Positions 8,362 through 17,413 of a stretch of 44,246 nt of DNA are shown piece by piece; within the stretch, counting starts at the first letter, position 1; every line of letters starts with the position of its first letter. The DNA is from Alphaproteobacteria bacterium (GTDB taxonomy: Bacteria; Pseudomonadota; Alphaproteobacteria; Rhizobiales; Devosiaceae). The notes below the pieces were generated by a model. That model saw only the letters and a list, made by a program, of their open reading frames with translations, did no database searches and was not told the DNA's origin. The stretch covers positions 1 to 44,246 of the forward strand of contig JAJRRG010000225.1 of the NCBI GenBank assembly GCA_024279675.1, written 5' to 3'. A program made the position numbers and the translations under genes.

Positions 8362-9147
8362 ATGAGAGAAGAACTTGGAGAAATATTTAACGGCATTCGC
8401 CAGTTTGAACTTTGGTCAACTTTTGCATGGAATGACATAAAGGCCCGCTATGCCCGCTCAATATTAGGTCCCATATGGATGGTGTTGTCCATGGGTTTCA
8501 TGGTGGCGTCCCTTGGTTTGGTCTATGGCGCGATTTTTGGCGTGGAGCTGTCCTCTTACTTTCCATATTTAACGATGGGATTTATCTCATGGGGGCTTAT
8601 TTCAAGTTTTTTTCTTGAGGGCAGCAATATATTTGTTGAAGTTGCGAGCTTGATTAAGCAGATCAAAATTCCCCTTAGTGTGCATGTGGCGCGCATGAGC
8701 ATGCGTGTGATGGTGGTGTTTTTCCACAACATGCTGATTTTTGTTTTTGTGGCGGTTTATTTTTCGCACAATCCGGGGGTTAACGCCTTTTTGTTGATAC
8801 CGGCTTTATTTCTAAGCGTCTTAAATGGCACCTGGATTATTATGTTATTGGGCGGTTTGTCTGTTCGATTTAGGGATTTGCCCTATGCAATTGCCTCAAT
8901 TTTGCAGTTGGCGTTTTTTCTAACACCCATCATCTGGCAACCCAGCATGCTGAGTGGACGCGGACGGTTTTTCCTAACGGACGCTAATCCGTTGTATCAT
9001 GCGGTGGAAATAATCAGATCGCCGATGCTTGGGCAGGCGCCAGCGATGCTCTCTTGGTATGTGATGGGTAGTGCGGCAGTTGTTGGTTGGTTTGTGACAC
9101 TGTTATTCTTGAAATATTGGCGCAAACAAATACCGTTTTGGGTTTAA
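8362..9147 (+). CDS. ABC-2 type polysaccharide export permease (Wzm/KpsM-like)
   Basis: 261 aa, 'WSTFAWNDIKARYARSILGPIWMVLSMGFMVASLGLVYGAIFG' typical of the O-antigen/capsule exporter permease family; followed by the ATPase. Confidence 0.9.
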   Translation: MREELGEIFNGIRQFELWSTFAWNDIKARYARSILGPIWMVLSMGFMVASLGLVYGAIFGVELSSYFPYLTMGFISWGLISSFFLEGSNIFVEVASLIKQIKIPLSVHVARMSMRVMVVFFHNMLIFVFVAVYFSHNPGVNAFLLIPALFLSVLNGTWIIMLLGGLSVRFRDLPYAIASILQLAFFLTPIIWQPSMLSGRGRFFLTDANPLYHAVEIIRSPMLGQAPAMLSWYVMGSAAVVGWFVTLLFLKYWRKQIPFWV

Positions 9148-9171
9148 GCCTCAACTTTTAGGATACACGAA

Positions 9172-9915
9172 ATGGTTCATGTAATTGCGAAAAATATTTC
9201 CCTTGATTACCGGATTTACGGGAATGGGGCGCGCTCGTTACGCCGGGCAATTGTGAATATTGGAAGCGCCGGCAAGATTGCCCGTGACGCCAAAGACGTT
9301 GTCAAAATCAGGGCGCTAAATAGCATCTCCTTTGAAGCGCATGAGGGGGACCGGGTTGCGATAATTGGAAGTAATGGGGCGGGGAAATCGACCCTGCTTC
9401 GTGTAATATCCTCCATCTATGGAGTAAGTGAGGGCAGCCTTTCCATTGATGGGCATTTGGTGCCTTTGCTTGATGTATCTTTGGGTATTCAAGAGGAGGA
9501 AAGTGGGCGTAAGAATATATATTATCGCGGGCTTATGCTTGGCATTTCGCGCAAGGAAATTGAGGCAAATGTGGATGAAATTATCGCGTTTACCGAACTT
9601 GGTGACTATATTGATTTGCCGGTGAATACTTATTCTTCGGGGATGAAAGTGCGGTTGGCTTTCGCTATTTCAACGGTTATACGACCTGAAATTTTACTCA
9701 TGGATGAATGGATTGGGGCGGGGGATGCCAAATTTATTGCCAAGGCTGAGGCCCGTGTAAATGGAATGGTTGATTCTGCAAAAATACTGTTCCTTGCTTC
9801 CCACTCAATGGCCTTGGTACAAAATATTTGCAACAAGGCCATGGTGTTAAGTCAGGGAGAAATGATTTATTGGGGCGATGTTGAGGGTGCTATTGCGGCC
9901 TATGAGGCGCTCTAG
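9172..9915 (+). CDS. Polysaccharide export ABC ATP-binding protein (Wzt/KpsT-like, no long C-terminal carbohydrate-binding domain)
   Basis: Walker A GSNGAGKST, 'NTYSSGMKVRLAFAISTVIRPEILLMDEWIGAGD'; 247 aa. Confidence 0.92.
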   Translation: MVHVIAKNISLDYRIYGNGARSLRRAIVNIGSAGKIARDAKDVVKIRALNSISFEAHEGDRVAIIGSNGAGKSTLLRVISSIYGVSEGSLSIDGHLVPLLDVSLGIQEEESGRKNIYYRGLMLGISRKEIEANVDEIIAFTELGDYIDLPVNTYSSGMKVRLAFAISTVIRPEILLMDEWIGAGDAKFIAKAEARVNGMVDSAKILFLASHSMALVQNICNKAMVLSQGEMIYWGDVEGAIAAYEAL

Positions 9916-11447
9916 GTTCGTGAATTCTTGCTAATCCCTATTCCTTTTTTAATCAAATATCCATCAAGGATTTTGACTTCATTTGCGGATAATCTTAAGC
10001 CCATTTTTGTGCGTCTCCATAAAATGTCTTCGGTGGTCATGGCCCACTCATTTTTAATGAGATGAGTTACTTCAAACTCATAAAAATTTTCACCAAATTG
10101 TTGTCCCAGATCGGCTTCCGATTTGGCTTTCCCCAACATCTGTGTGGCGATGGTACCATAAAGCCGCACCAGTCGGCGCGCGTGGATGGGGTTTAAAAAA
10201 GAGTATTTTTTCTTTAGTTTTTCGACTTCTTGTTCAAATTTTGTTTTGGGAAAATCGCCGCCGGGCAGGGGTGCTGTTGCTGTCCAGGAGCCCCCACGTG
10301 GCTCGTAAATTTCTTCGATGGTTTTAAGGACGGATTCAGATAGTTTGCGATAGGTTGTGAGCTTGCCCCCATAGACGCTGATAAGGGAAGCGCCGGCATT
10401 TTTTTGTACACTTAGTACATATTCGCGGGTGGCTTCCTGAGCTTCGCTTGTGCCATCATCCATTAGGGGACGTACAGCGGAATAAGCCCAAATGACCTGT
10501 TCGGGGACAATGGGAGTGGCGAAATATTCACTCGCCGCATCACATAAATATGACGTTTCAACATCAGAAATTTTGACTGCGCTGGGGTCACCATCATAAT
10601 CTTGATCGGTGGTGCCAATAAGGGTGTAATCCTCCTCATAGGGAATGGCAAAAATTATGCGGTTGTCAGCATTTTGGAATATGTAGCATTTGTCATGGTC
10701 AAAGATTTTTTTGACCACAATATGGGAACCTTGTACCAGCCGAATACGTTTGCCGTCGTCTTCTTTGACTGCGTCGGCTAAAACCTTGTCGACCCAAGGG
10801 CCTGCGACATTGACCAGTACTTTTGTCAGGATTTCCCGGGTCTCACCGTTGCTTGTTTGCACTGTTATGTTCCACACTTCTGCGCCGTTTAATTGGATGC
10901 GTCTGGCGGCAACCACTTTAGTTCTTGAAAGGATGGTAGCGCCACGATTGGCCGCATCGCGGGCATTGAGTACCACCATGCGCGCATCATTGACCCAAGC
11001 ATCAGAATATTCAAAGGCGCGGGTATAAAGAGGTTTAAGTGGATCGGCGACCTCATCGGTTTGCATGTTTAGGGTTTTGGTGGCGGGAAGAAGTTTACGT
11101 CCCCCCAAATAGTCATAAAGAAATAAGCCCAAGCGCAAAAACCAGGCGGGGCGTAACCCTTTGTGAATTGGTAGAACAAAGCGCAACGGCCAAATGATAT
11201 GGGGGGCGATTTCCCAAAGACGTTCCCGTTCCATAAGCGCCTCGCGCACCAGACGAAATTCGTAATGCTCCAAGTAACGTAAACCGCCATGAATAAGCTT
11301 GGTTGCCCCCGATGAAGTGCCGCTGGCAAAATCATTCATTTCAGCGAGGCAAACGGAATATCCTCTGCCCACCGCGTCGCGCGCAATGCCGCAGCCATTT
11401 ATGCCGCCGCCAATGACAAATACATCAAAGGGCTTATCGTTATCCAT
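9912..11447 (-). CDS. glpD: FAD-dependent glycerol-3-phosphate dehydrogenase
   Basis: 'DVFVIGGGINGCGIARDAVGRGYSVCLAEMNDFASGTSSGATKLIHGGLRYLEHYEFRLVREALMERE' is diagnostic of GlpD. Confidence 0.95.
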   Translation of the reverse strand: MDNDKPFDVFVIGGGINGCGIARDAVGRGYSVCLAEMNDFASGTSSGATKLIHGGLRYLEHYEFRLVREALMERERLWEIAPHIIWPLRFVLPIHKGLRPAWFLRLGLFLYDYLGGRKLLPATKTLNMQTDEVADPLKPLYTRAFEYSDAWVNDARMVVLNARDAANRGATILSRTKVVAARRIQLNGAEVWNITVQTSNGETREILTKVLVNVAGPWVDKVLADAVKEDDGKRIRLVQGSHIVVKKIFDHDKCYIFQNADNRIIFAIPYEEDYTLIGTTDQDYDGDPSAVKISDVETSYLCDAASEYFATPIVPEQVIWAYSAVRPLMDDGTSEAQEATREYVLSVQKNAGASLISVYGGKLTTYRKLSESVLKTIEEIYEPRGGSWTATAPLPGGDFPKTKFEQEVEKLKKKYSFLNPIHARRLVRLYGTIATQMLGKAKSEADLGQQFGENFYEFEVTHLIKNEWAMTTEDILWRRTKMGLRLSANEVKILDGYLIKKGIGISKNSRT

Positions 11448-11628
11448 TTGGTTGAACCTTTTTTAACTAGAAAATATCGCTGTCGGTAATTTAGCATGCC
11501 TAGAGCGTGAGGGATGATCAAAATATAGGGAATTTGTTTTTAAAGTACGAAAATTAGCTTGTTGGTCAATGGGGTTAGCAAGGAATTCCTTAGATTTTGC
11601 AACAAGTTTTTATATCCAATTTTTTATA

Positions 11629-12765
11629 TCATAGTACTTTTTCATAAATGCGGTGGGTTTTATAGCGTTTGCCCCCCATTAGTTTTGCTGCCCGGTTCAT
11701 CATTGTGTTGCTTTCAAGGATTTGACTCATTTCTGCTGTTTGGTAGCCCTTTTCTAGCGCTGCGCGATATTGATGATGATAAAGTACAACATCGATACCT
11801 CGCCCGCGATATTGCTCAAGCACGCCCATTATCATGACGCGAATTGAGCGAATGGCACCGGGGCGCGAGTGCCATAATAGTTTTAATAGTCCAAAGGGAA
11901 ACAAACGGCCGTTGCGGATTTTAATGATAGCTTCATTCAGGTTTGGCACGGCGATTGTAAATCCAACGAGTTCACCCTGCGCGTTTTCAGCCAAATACAG
12001 CAGATCAAAATCGGCGATAGGCTCTAGATTTTTAACAAGGTGGGCAAATTCTTTTTTCGAGGCAGGAAGCCAAAACCAGTTTTTCTTCCAGGCTTTGTTA
12101 TACACGTCCCAAATTTTCAAGGCATCTTCTTGCAGAGTTTTTTTGCTCATTTTTCGGATGGTTATGTCAAGCCGCCTCTCTATTTGTGGTGCGGTGGTGA
12201 GCAGTCTTTTGCTCATTTGACCGGCATCGAGCATATAGCAATATAGATCCATGCATTTGCCATATCCCGCGCCGGTGACCAAAGCACCGTAATAGGAAGG
12301 ATTGCCCGGAATCATAATGAAATTGGGTGTGTCGAATGCGTCGATCTGTAGACCAATTTCTTCATTTACCGAGTGATTAAAGGGCCCGCGCACAATGTTA
12401 TGGCCCCATGAATGGGCAGTCTTTTCCACTTGACAAAATAGGGCGTTTGCCGTGTCCTTGTCGTCAATGCACTCAAAAAAACCAAAATGCGTTGTGGTTT
12501 CATGGTGGATTTTATTATGTTTGGCGTCGTTTATGGCCGCTATGCGCCCGACAGGACGTCCCTCTGAATAGGCGACAAAAAGCTTTATTTGTCCGTGCTC
12601 GAAAAACGGGTGCTTTTTGGAATCTAGCATTTCTTTTTGCTGAATTCGTAAAGGGGGCGCCCAAAATGAGTTGTTAGCCTGCACTGAATAGGGAATATCT
12701 ATGAAATCTGAGAATTGTTTCCCTTTGTCTGCGGCCAGAATCTCAAGTGCCATGATGTCCCTCAT
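11629..12765 (-). CDS. GNAT-like N-acetyltransferase family protein
   Basis: 378 aa; acyltransferase-like region 'GVLEQYRGRGIDVVLYHHQYRAALEKGYQTAEMSQILESNTMMNRAAKLMGGKRYKTHRIYEK'. Confidence 0.7.
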   Translation of the reverse strand: MRDIMALEILAADKGKQFSDFIDIPYSVQANNSFWAPPLRIQQKEMLDSKKHPFFEHGQIKLFVAYSEGRPVGRIAAINDAKHNKIHHETTTHFGFFECIDDKDTANALFCQVEKTAHSWGHNIVRGPFNHSVNEEIGLQIDAFDTPNFIMIPGNPSYYGALVTGAGYGKCMDLYCYMLDAGQMSKRLLTTAPQIERRLDITIRKMSKKTLQEDALKIWDVYNKAWKKNWFWLPASKKEFAHLVKNLEPIADFDLLYLAENAQGELVGFTIAVPNLNEAIIKIRNGRLFPFGLLKLLWHSRPGAIRSIRVMIMGVLEQYRGRGIDVVLYHHQYRAALEKGYQTAEMSQILESNTMMNRAAKLMGGKRYKTHRIYEKVL

Positions 12766-12859
12766 TCCCTTTTGAGTTATGATATTAGGGGAGTTGTTGG
12801 GATTGTCGAGGGGGCGATTTAGGGGAATATGGTCAGTTTGTGCTCGTTACCATATGCAA

Positions 12860-13198
12860 TTATTGCCAAGTACAATTATCGAAACTGGAATAGTCAGTCA
12901 GGATATGCATTTGGCCGGATTTTGCCAGTCGTGTGCATCCTTCCATGGCTAACGGGCTTTCAAAGACAGCGACTGTTCCGGGGTGGCCCGTTTCTGTGCC
13001 TTGGAGGCATAATCTTTCGTCAGTTTTTAGGACGCCAGTGGTGCGCGACACATTATTCAGGCGGAGCACAAAAAACAATTCCACATCGCTCTGGTTGTGA
13101 ACACAAAGCGATGTGGATGATATTTCATCAGACGCGTGCGCGGACAGGCTAAGACAAACCATCCACATGAAACCTAATAATAGGCGCACGGAACCCAA
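12860..13198 (-). CDS. Small secreted hypothetical protein with four Cys in the mature part
   Basis: 112 aa, signal peptide (LLLGFMWMVCLSLSAHA), Cys in SLCVH, RLCLQ, EGCTR, DNCTW; 6 bp downstream of the cytochrome c gene. Confidence 0.65.
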   Translation of the reverse strand: MGSVRLLLGFMWMVCLSLSAHASDEISSTSLCVHNQSDVELFFVLRLNNVSRTTGVLKTDERLCLQGTETGHPGTVAVFESPLAMEGCTRLAKSGQMHILTDYSSFDNCTWQ

Positions 13199-13204
13199 AA
13201 TATA

Positions 13205-13627
13205 TTAACTTGAGAGCGTAGCTAGATAGGCTGCTACGTTGGCGCGGTCTTCTTCTTTGCGTAATTTGAAAGACATTTTTGCTCGTGCTCTTGGATTATC
13301 AAGATATGCGCGCAGGAATGCGCGGGGGTCGGTAATGTATTCCTGAACATTTTCTTCGTCCCAGACCAGTCCCGCGGCACCAGCGGCGACCATGTCATCT
13401 CCATATCTAAACCCTCCATAGGTGCCTGCTACGCGGCCAATGACATCATTCAGAACGGGGCCAGCGCCGTTTTTGGCGTCTTCACCAACCTTGTGGCAGC
13501 TTTGGCATTTGCGGAAAACATTTTCGCCAGCTGCTGCATCACCCTCGGCCTGGGCTGGAGAGATGGAGGCAAGCAATGAAAATGCAAGGGCGATTGCGGG
13601 GAGTAATTTTGTGGTGCTGGAGGACAT
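13205..13627 (-). CDS. Class I c-type cytochrome (cytochrome c2/c552-like)
   Basis: Signal peptide; heme motif CQSCH; axial Met region 'RAKMSFKLRKEEDRANVAAYLATL'. Confidence 0.92.
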   Translation of the reverse strand: MSSSTTKLLPAIALAFSLLASISPAQAEGDAAAGENVFRKCQSCHKVGEDAKNGAGPVLNDVIGRVAGTYGGFRYGDDMVAAGAAGLVWDEENVQEYITDPRAFLRAYLDNPRARAKMSFKLRKEEDRANVAAYLATLSS

Positions 13628-13859
13628 AGTTGATAACTTTCTTAACTGTTAAAACGAGCGTAACATACGATAATTATGTAAAAAAACCAGTAATGCGCAA
13701 TCAATATGTCGCGACAAAATCGCGCATATGAGGACGTTTCAACTTTTACGCACATTCCACAATTCACCTCACTCGTTTGTGAATAAGTGTGTTTGGCAAC
13801 TATCTCAGAAAAGTGATTTCTGTGTGATATCGAAAACAATGAGTTGAGGAATTATTATT

Positions 13860-14420
13860 ATGAGTATTTTTAAGCGGATAACCAAGTTTGCTGGTGTTGT
13901 GGCAATCGTTGGCTTGAGTGCAACTGCGGCACTTGCTCAAATGGATGCGCCCTTTGGCAATGAGCACGATGTAGATTATGCGGCTGATTTATGGGCTGCA
14001 ATGATCGACATGAATATGGCTGGCCCCGATGCTATCCGTTCTTTCCCCTATGAAGGCGTCGAGCCACACGGGTTTGTTCTTGAAACATTTTATACAAAAG
14101 CAACCCTTGGTGGCCATACGGGCGATCTCGTAATCAAGCGCAATTATGGTCCTACAGGGGTGGAAATTGAAGAGGTTCAGGCTGACCCCGCTGCCCATCT
14201 TGGTGCCATTACCGTGATGTTTAAGCGTGAAGCGGGTTATGATGATGAGGGTAATAACTGGTTCTATGCCAAGTATTTGCCTGATGGATCCTTGGATCAA
14301 AATGGTAAAGGAATGGCCCTAGCAGGTCTTGTTGCCAAAGGGGCCGATCAGGGTTGTATTGCGTGTCATAGCGCTGCGCCCGGGGATGATTTCCTCTTTA
14401 CCACTGACCACATTAAATAG
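13860..14420 (+). CDS. Cytochrome P460-family heme protein
   Basis: Signal peptide ending ALAQ; 'WFYAKYLPDGSLDQNG...GADQGCIACHSAAPGDDFLFT' with C-terminal CIACH heme-binding motif, as in P460-domain proteins. Confidence 0.75.
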   Translation: MSIFKRITKFAGVVAIVGLSATAALAQMDAPFGNEHDVDYAADLWAAMIDMNMAGPDAIRSFPYEGVEPHGFVLETFYTKATLGGHTGDLVIKRNYGPTGVEIEEVQADPAAHLGAITVMFKREAGYDDEGNNWFYAKYLPDGSLDQNGKGMALAGLVAKGADQGCIACHSAAPGDDFLFTTDHIK

Positions 14421-14446
14421 TTTCGACTGATAGTTGTTCTGTTTTT

Positions 14447-14485
14447 CGCCGGGGATGCACTTGCGTCTCCGGCGTAATTGTTTTT
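14447..14485 (+). terminator. Terminator-like hairpin after the P460-family gene
   Basis: CGCCGG...CCGGCG stem (14447-14452/14469-14474) followed by TAATTGTTTTT. Confidence 0.55.
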
Positions 14486-14518
14486 ATCAATAGGTATATT
14501 TGAAACAGGGGTATAATT

Positions 14519-15748
14519 ATGTCGCAAAAAACATCACGTTTTACATTTACAGGGGCCAGCGGTTTAGAATTGGCGGCGCGGCTTGATTTACCTACCGGTA
14601 AGGCGCGGGCCTACGCTCTGTTTGCCCATTGCTTTACCTGCACCAAGGATATTTTTGCTGCAAACCGGATTTCGGAATGCCTCAACCGCGAGGGGATCGG
14701 GGTATGGCGGTTTGATTTTACCGGGCTTGGGGCCAGTGAAGGGGAATTTGCCAACACCAATTTCACCTCCAATATTGATGATTTAGTGGCCGCTGCCGAT
14801 CACATGCGGGATAAGGATATGGCGCCGCAAATATTGATCGGTCATTCCCTTGGGGGCGCCGCTGTGCTTGGGGCCGCCGCCCGCATCCCCGAAAGCAAAG
14901 CCGTCGCAACCATTGGCGCGCCGGCCAACCCGGCCCATGTGGCCCATATATTCCAGAGTTCCAAAGCTGAAATCGAGGCAAATGGGGAAGCCGAAGTTTT
15001 GCTGGCCGGGCGACCGTTCAAAATCCAAAAACAATTTCTGGATGATATCTCAGAGCACAATCTTGATCAGGCGGTGAAAAAACTAAACCGTGCCTTGCTT
15101 GTTCTTCATAGTCCCATTGACCAGACGGTTGGCATTGAAAATGCCAGCGAGATTTTTGGCGCGGCCAAGCACCCCAAATCCTATGTGTCCATTGATAATG
15201 CCGATCACCTCCTCTCCAAACGGGCCGATGCCCATTACGCAGCGGAAATGATTGCGGCGTGGGCCGGGCGTTATATTAGCGTCGACGAAACTGCGTTTTC
15301 GCCCCCAAAATCCATCGAGGGAAGCGTTGTGGTCGCTGAAACCGGCACGGGCAAGTTTACCAATTATGTGGTGACAGGCACCGGGCATTCTCTAAACGGG
15401 GATGAGCCAGCGAGTGTTGGCGGCGACAATACCGGCCCCACCCCGTATGATTTTTTACTGGCGGCCCTTGGCACCTGCAAATCCATGACCATGCGTATGT
15501 ATGCACAGCGAAAGGGTTATAATCTGGAACGGGCGGAGGTGCGCCTCAGCCACGACAAGGTTCACGCCAAGGATTGTGCTCAGTGCGAAACAGAGAGCGG
15601 CAAGGTGGATGTTATCGACGCGCAAATCAGCATCACTGGAGATTTGACCGAGGAAGAGCGGCAGAAAATCTTTGAGATTGCTGAGCGTTGCCCGGTGCAT
15701 CGCACCATCACCAGCGAAGTGATTATCAAGGCTGAGTTGAAGGGGTAA
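14519..15748 (+). CDS. Bifunctional alpha/beta hydrolase/OsmC family protein
   Basis: N-terminal hydrolase with GHSLGG; C-terminal OsmC-like domain 'GPTPYDFLLAALGTCKSMTMRMYAQRKGYNLERAEV...CPVHRTI'. Confidence 0.93.
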   Translation: MSQKTSRFTFTGASGLELAARLDLPTGKARAYALFAHCFTCTKDIFAANRISECLNREGIGVWRFDFTGLGASEGEFANTNFTSNIDDLVAAADHMRDKDMAPQILIGHSLGGAAVLGAAARIPESKAVATIGAPANPAHVAHIFQSSKAEIEANGEAEVLLAGRPFKIQKQFLDDISEHNLDQAVKKLNRALLVLHSPIDQTVGIENASEIFGAAKHPKSYVSIDNADHLLSKRADAHYAAEMIAAWAGRYISVDETAFSPPKSIEGSVVVAETGTGKFTNYVVTGTGHSLNGDEPASVGGDNTGPTPYDFLLAALGTCKSMTMRMYAQRKGYNLERAEVRLSHDKVHAKDCAQCETESGKVDVIDAQISITGDLTEEERQKIFEIAERCPVHRTITSEVIIKAELKG

Positions 15749-15751
15749 CCT

Positions 15752-16207
15752 TTAACCCTCGTTAGGGGGAATCACCCCCTTAATGAAAATAAAGCATCCA
15801 TAAAAGCGCCGTTCACCGGTTTGCACCACGCAATAGGCGCTTTTAGCCCGTTCATAAAAATCAAAGCGCTCGATGGAACCAAGGGGCAAGCTTTTACCTT
15901 CGGCGGCGTCGATCTGCTTCTGCACCTCAGTCTGCACCGGCATGAGCTGGTTGGGGTTGTCCACCACTTCCATGCGTAGCGCTGGCTTTTCAACAAAACT
16001 ATCCAGTGGCATCACGGAGAGAATGGCTTTGGTGGCGCGCGCCGCATCAACATTATCGATGCGAATAAGTTCGCCAAGCGTGGTTTCCTTGGCTACGGAA
16101 TCGGCGGGAAAATTGGTGTCGCATAATACCAGTTCGTTCCCGTGGCCCATGGCGGCCAATGCATAAAGAACATCTGCGTTGAGGAATGGGTCAATATTTT
16201 TAAGCAT
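15752..16207 (-). CDS. RbsD/FucU family mutarotase
   Basis: 151 aa; 'MLKNIDPFLNADVLYALAAMGHGNELVLCDTNFPADS' typical of the FucU/RbsD N-terminus. Confidence 0.9.
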   Translation of the reverse strand: MLKNIDPFLNADVLYALAAMGHGNELVLCDTNFPADSVAKETTLGELIRIDNVDAARATKAILSVMPLDSFVEKPALRMEVVDNPNQLMPVQTEVQKQIDAAEGKSLPLGSIERFDFYERAKSAYCVVQTGERRFYGCFIFIKGVIPPNEG

Positions 16208-16312
16208 GTTGGCGTGCCTTTTGAGTGGTTTGTGGCTTTGTGAATAGGTTAGACAAAGATGGGATAGGGGACAAGGTGGCTAATTTGTGGGAGCGAAATT
16301 ATATTTCAACCT

Positions 16313-16425
16313 CGTCATTGCCCGACTTGTTCGGGTAATCCAGCGCATCACTTCTGTGATGCAAAATACTCCTAATCACCGCAACTGCGGTGAACTGGAT
16401 CACCCGGATGAACCGTGTGATGACG
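16313..16425. repeat. Intergenic nested inverted-repeat (REP/BIME-like) element
   Basis: Outer arms CGTCATTGCCCGACTTGTTCGGGTAATCCAG (16313-16343) and CTGGATCACCCGGATGAACCGTGTGATGACG (16395-16425), 22/31 complementary; inner perfect hairpins GCATCAC-TTCT-GTGATGC and CACCGCA-AC-TGCGGTG. Confidence 0.75.
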
Positions 16426-16455
16426 AACTGTTGTTACTCAGACTCACCTTGTTTG

Positions 16456-16478
16456 GTCCCGGCGTTCACCGGGATGAC
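16456..16478. repeat. Short hairpin related to the adjacent palindromic repeat
   Basis: TCCCGG-CGTTCA-CCGGGA followed by ATGAC. Confidence 0.5.
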
Positions 16479-16522
16479 ATAAGAGGTTGGGATGACGTGG
16501 GGGAGACAAACGTGGGTGGAGC

Positions 16523-17413
16523 CTACCCCTTAACCCCGCCGGCTGATAGTCCGCTCACCAGATAGCGTTGCGCCAATAAAAACACGAACGTTATCGGTAA
16601 TCCAGAAAGAATAGCGGCGGCGGCGAAGTCCCCCCACAGATATTTCTGTTCGTATAGATATTGGCGCGCACCCGCGGCCAAAGTCATTTGTGATGTTTCC
16701 TGTAACAGGATGGAGGCCACCGGGTATTCGGTCACCAAATAGATGAAACTTAGGACAAAAACCACCGCCAGAATGGGAATAGAGAGGGGCAGGAACACGT
16801 GGCGGAAGGTTTGCCAGGGGGTTGCCCCGTCAATCTGGGCTGCCTTGTCCAGTGCCGGGTCGATGGAATCGAAATAGCCCTTGATGGTCCAGATGTGCAA
16901 CGTGATGGCGCTGAGATAGGAGAGGATCAGCGCCCAATGGGAATTGCGACCCAAGATTGGCGTGATGGCCCCAAGGGAATCAAAAATCGCGTATAGCGCG
17001 ATCAAGGTCAGGGCGGCGGGGAACATCTGAATTATCAATAGAGAATCCAGAATTCCTTGCTTGTAACGAAAGCGCATGCGGGCGAAGGCATAGGCGGCGG
17101 TGGTGGAAAGCACCAGCACGCCGGCCGAGGCGATGAGGCCGACCTTGATGGAGTTCCATAACCAGAGCATCACCGGGAAGGGGGGCGTCAGGATGGTGCC
17201 GTCGGCGCGCGTGAAGGGAATGCCAAGGGCCAACGACCAATGTTCAAGGGTTGGGTTCTCAGGGATGAGGGAGCCGGTGGAAAAGTTGCCTTGCCTGAGA
17301 GAAATCGAGAGCACCATCAAAAACGGAAACAGGATGATGATCAAAAACAGGATTAGAAACCCGTGGGCGAGGAATTTTTTAACCCGTAATTCCTTTGGAT
17401 GTTCAACGATCAT
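16523..17413 (-). CDS. malG: Maltose/maltodextrin ABC transporter permease
   Basis: '[25 protein letters not shown]', '[16 protein letters not shown]', EAA loop '[29 protein letters not shown]'; ends GLSAGGVKG like MalG. Confidence 0.93.
   Translation of the reverse strand: MIVEHPKELRVKKFLAHGFLILFLIIILFPFLMVLSISLRQGNFSTGSLIPENPTLEHWSLALGIPFTRADGTILTPPFPVMLWLWNSIKVGLIASAGVLVLSTTAAYAFARMRFRYKQGILDSLLIIQMFPAALTLIALYAIFDSLGAITPILGRNSHWALILSYLSAITLHIWTIKGYFDSIDPALDKAAQIDGATPWQTFRHVFLPLSIPILAVVFVLSFIYLVTEYPVASILLQETSQMTLAAGARQYLYEQKYLWGDFAAAAILSGLPITFVFLLAQRYLVSGLSAGGVKG

Noticed and set aside
11580-11591. AAGGAATTCCTT 12-bp palindrome upstream of glpD
   Set aside because: Perfect but short, with an EcoRI-like core; no second copy or linked regulator, so not promoted to a regulatory call.
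14783-15060. Several minus-strand ORFs of 72-83 aa antisense to the hydrolase-OsmC gene
   Set aside because: Overlapping antisense frames of a well supported CDS; no RBS or homology.
16287-16565. 92-aa plus-strand ORF
   Set aside because: Sits almost entirely on the palindromic repeat element; translation is repeat-derived.
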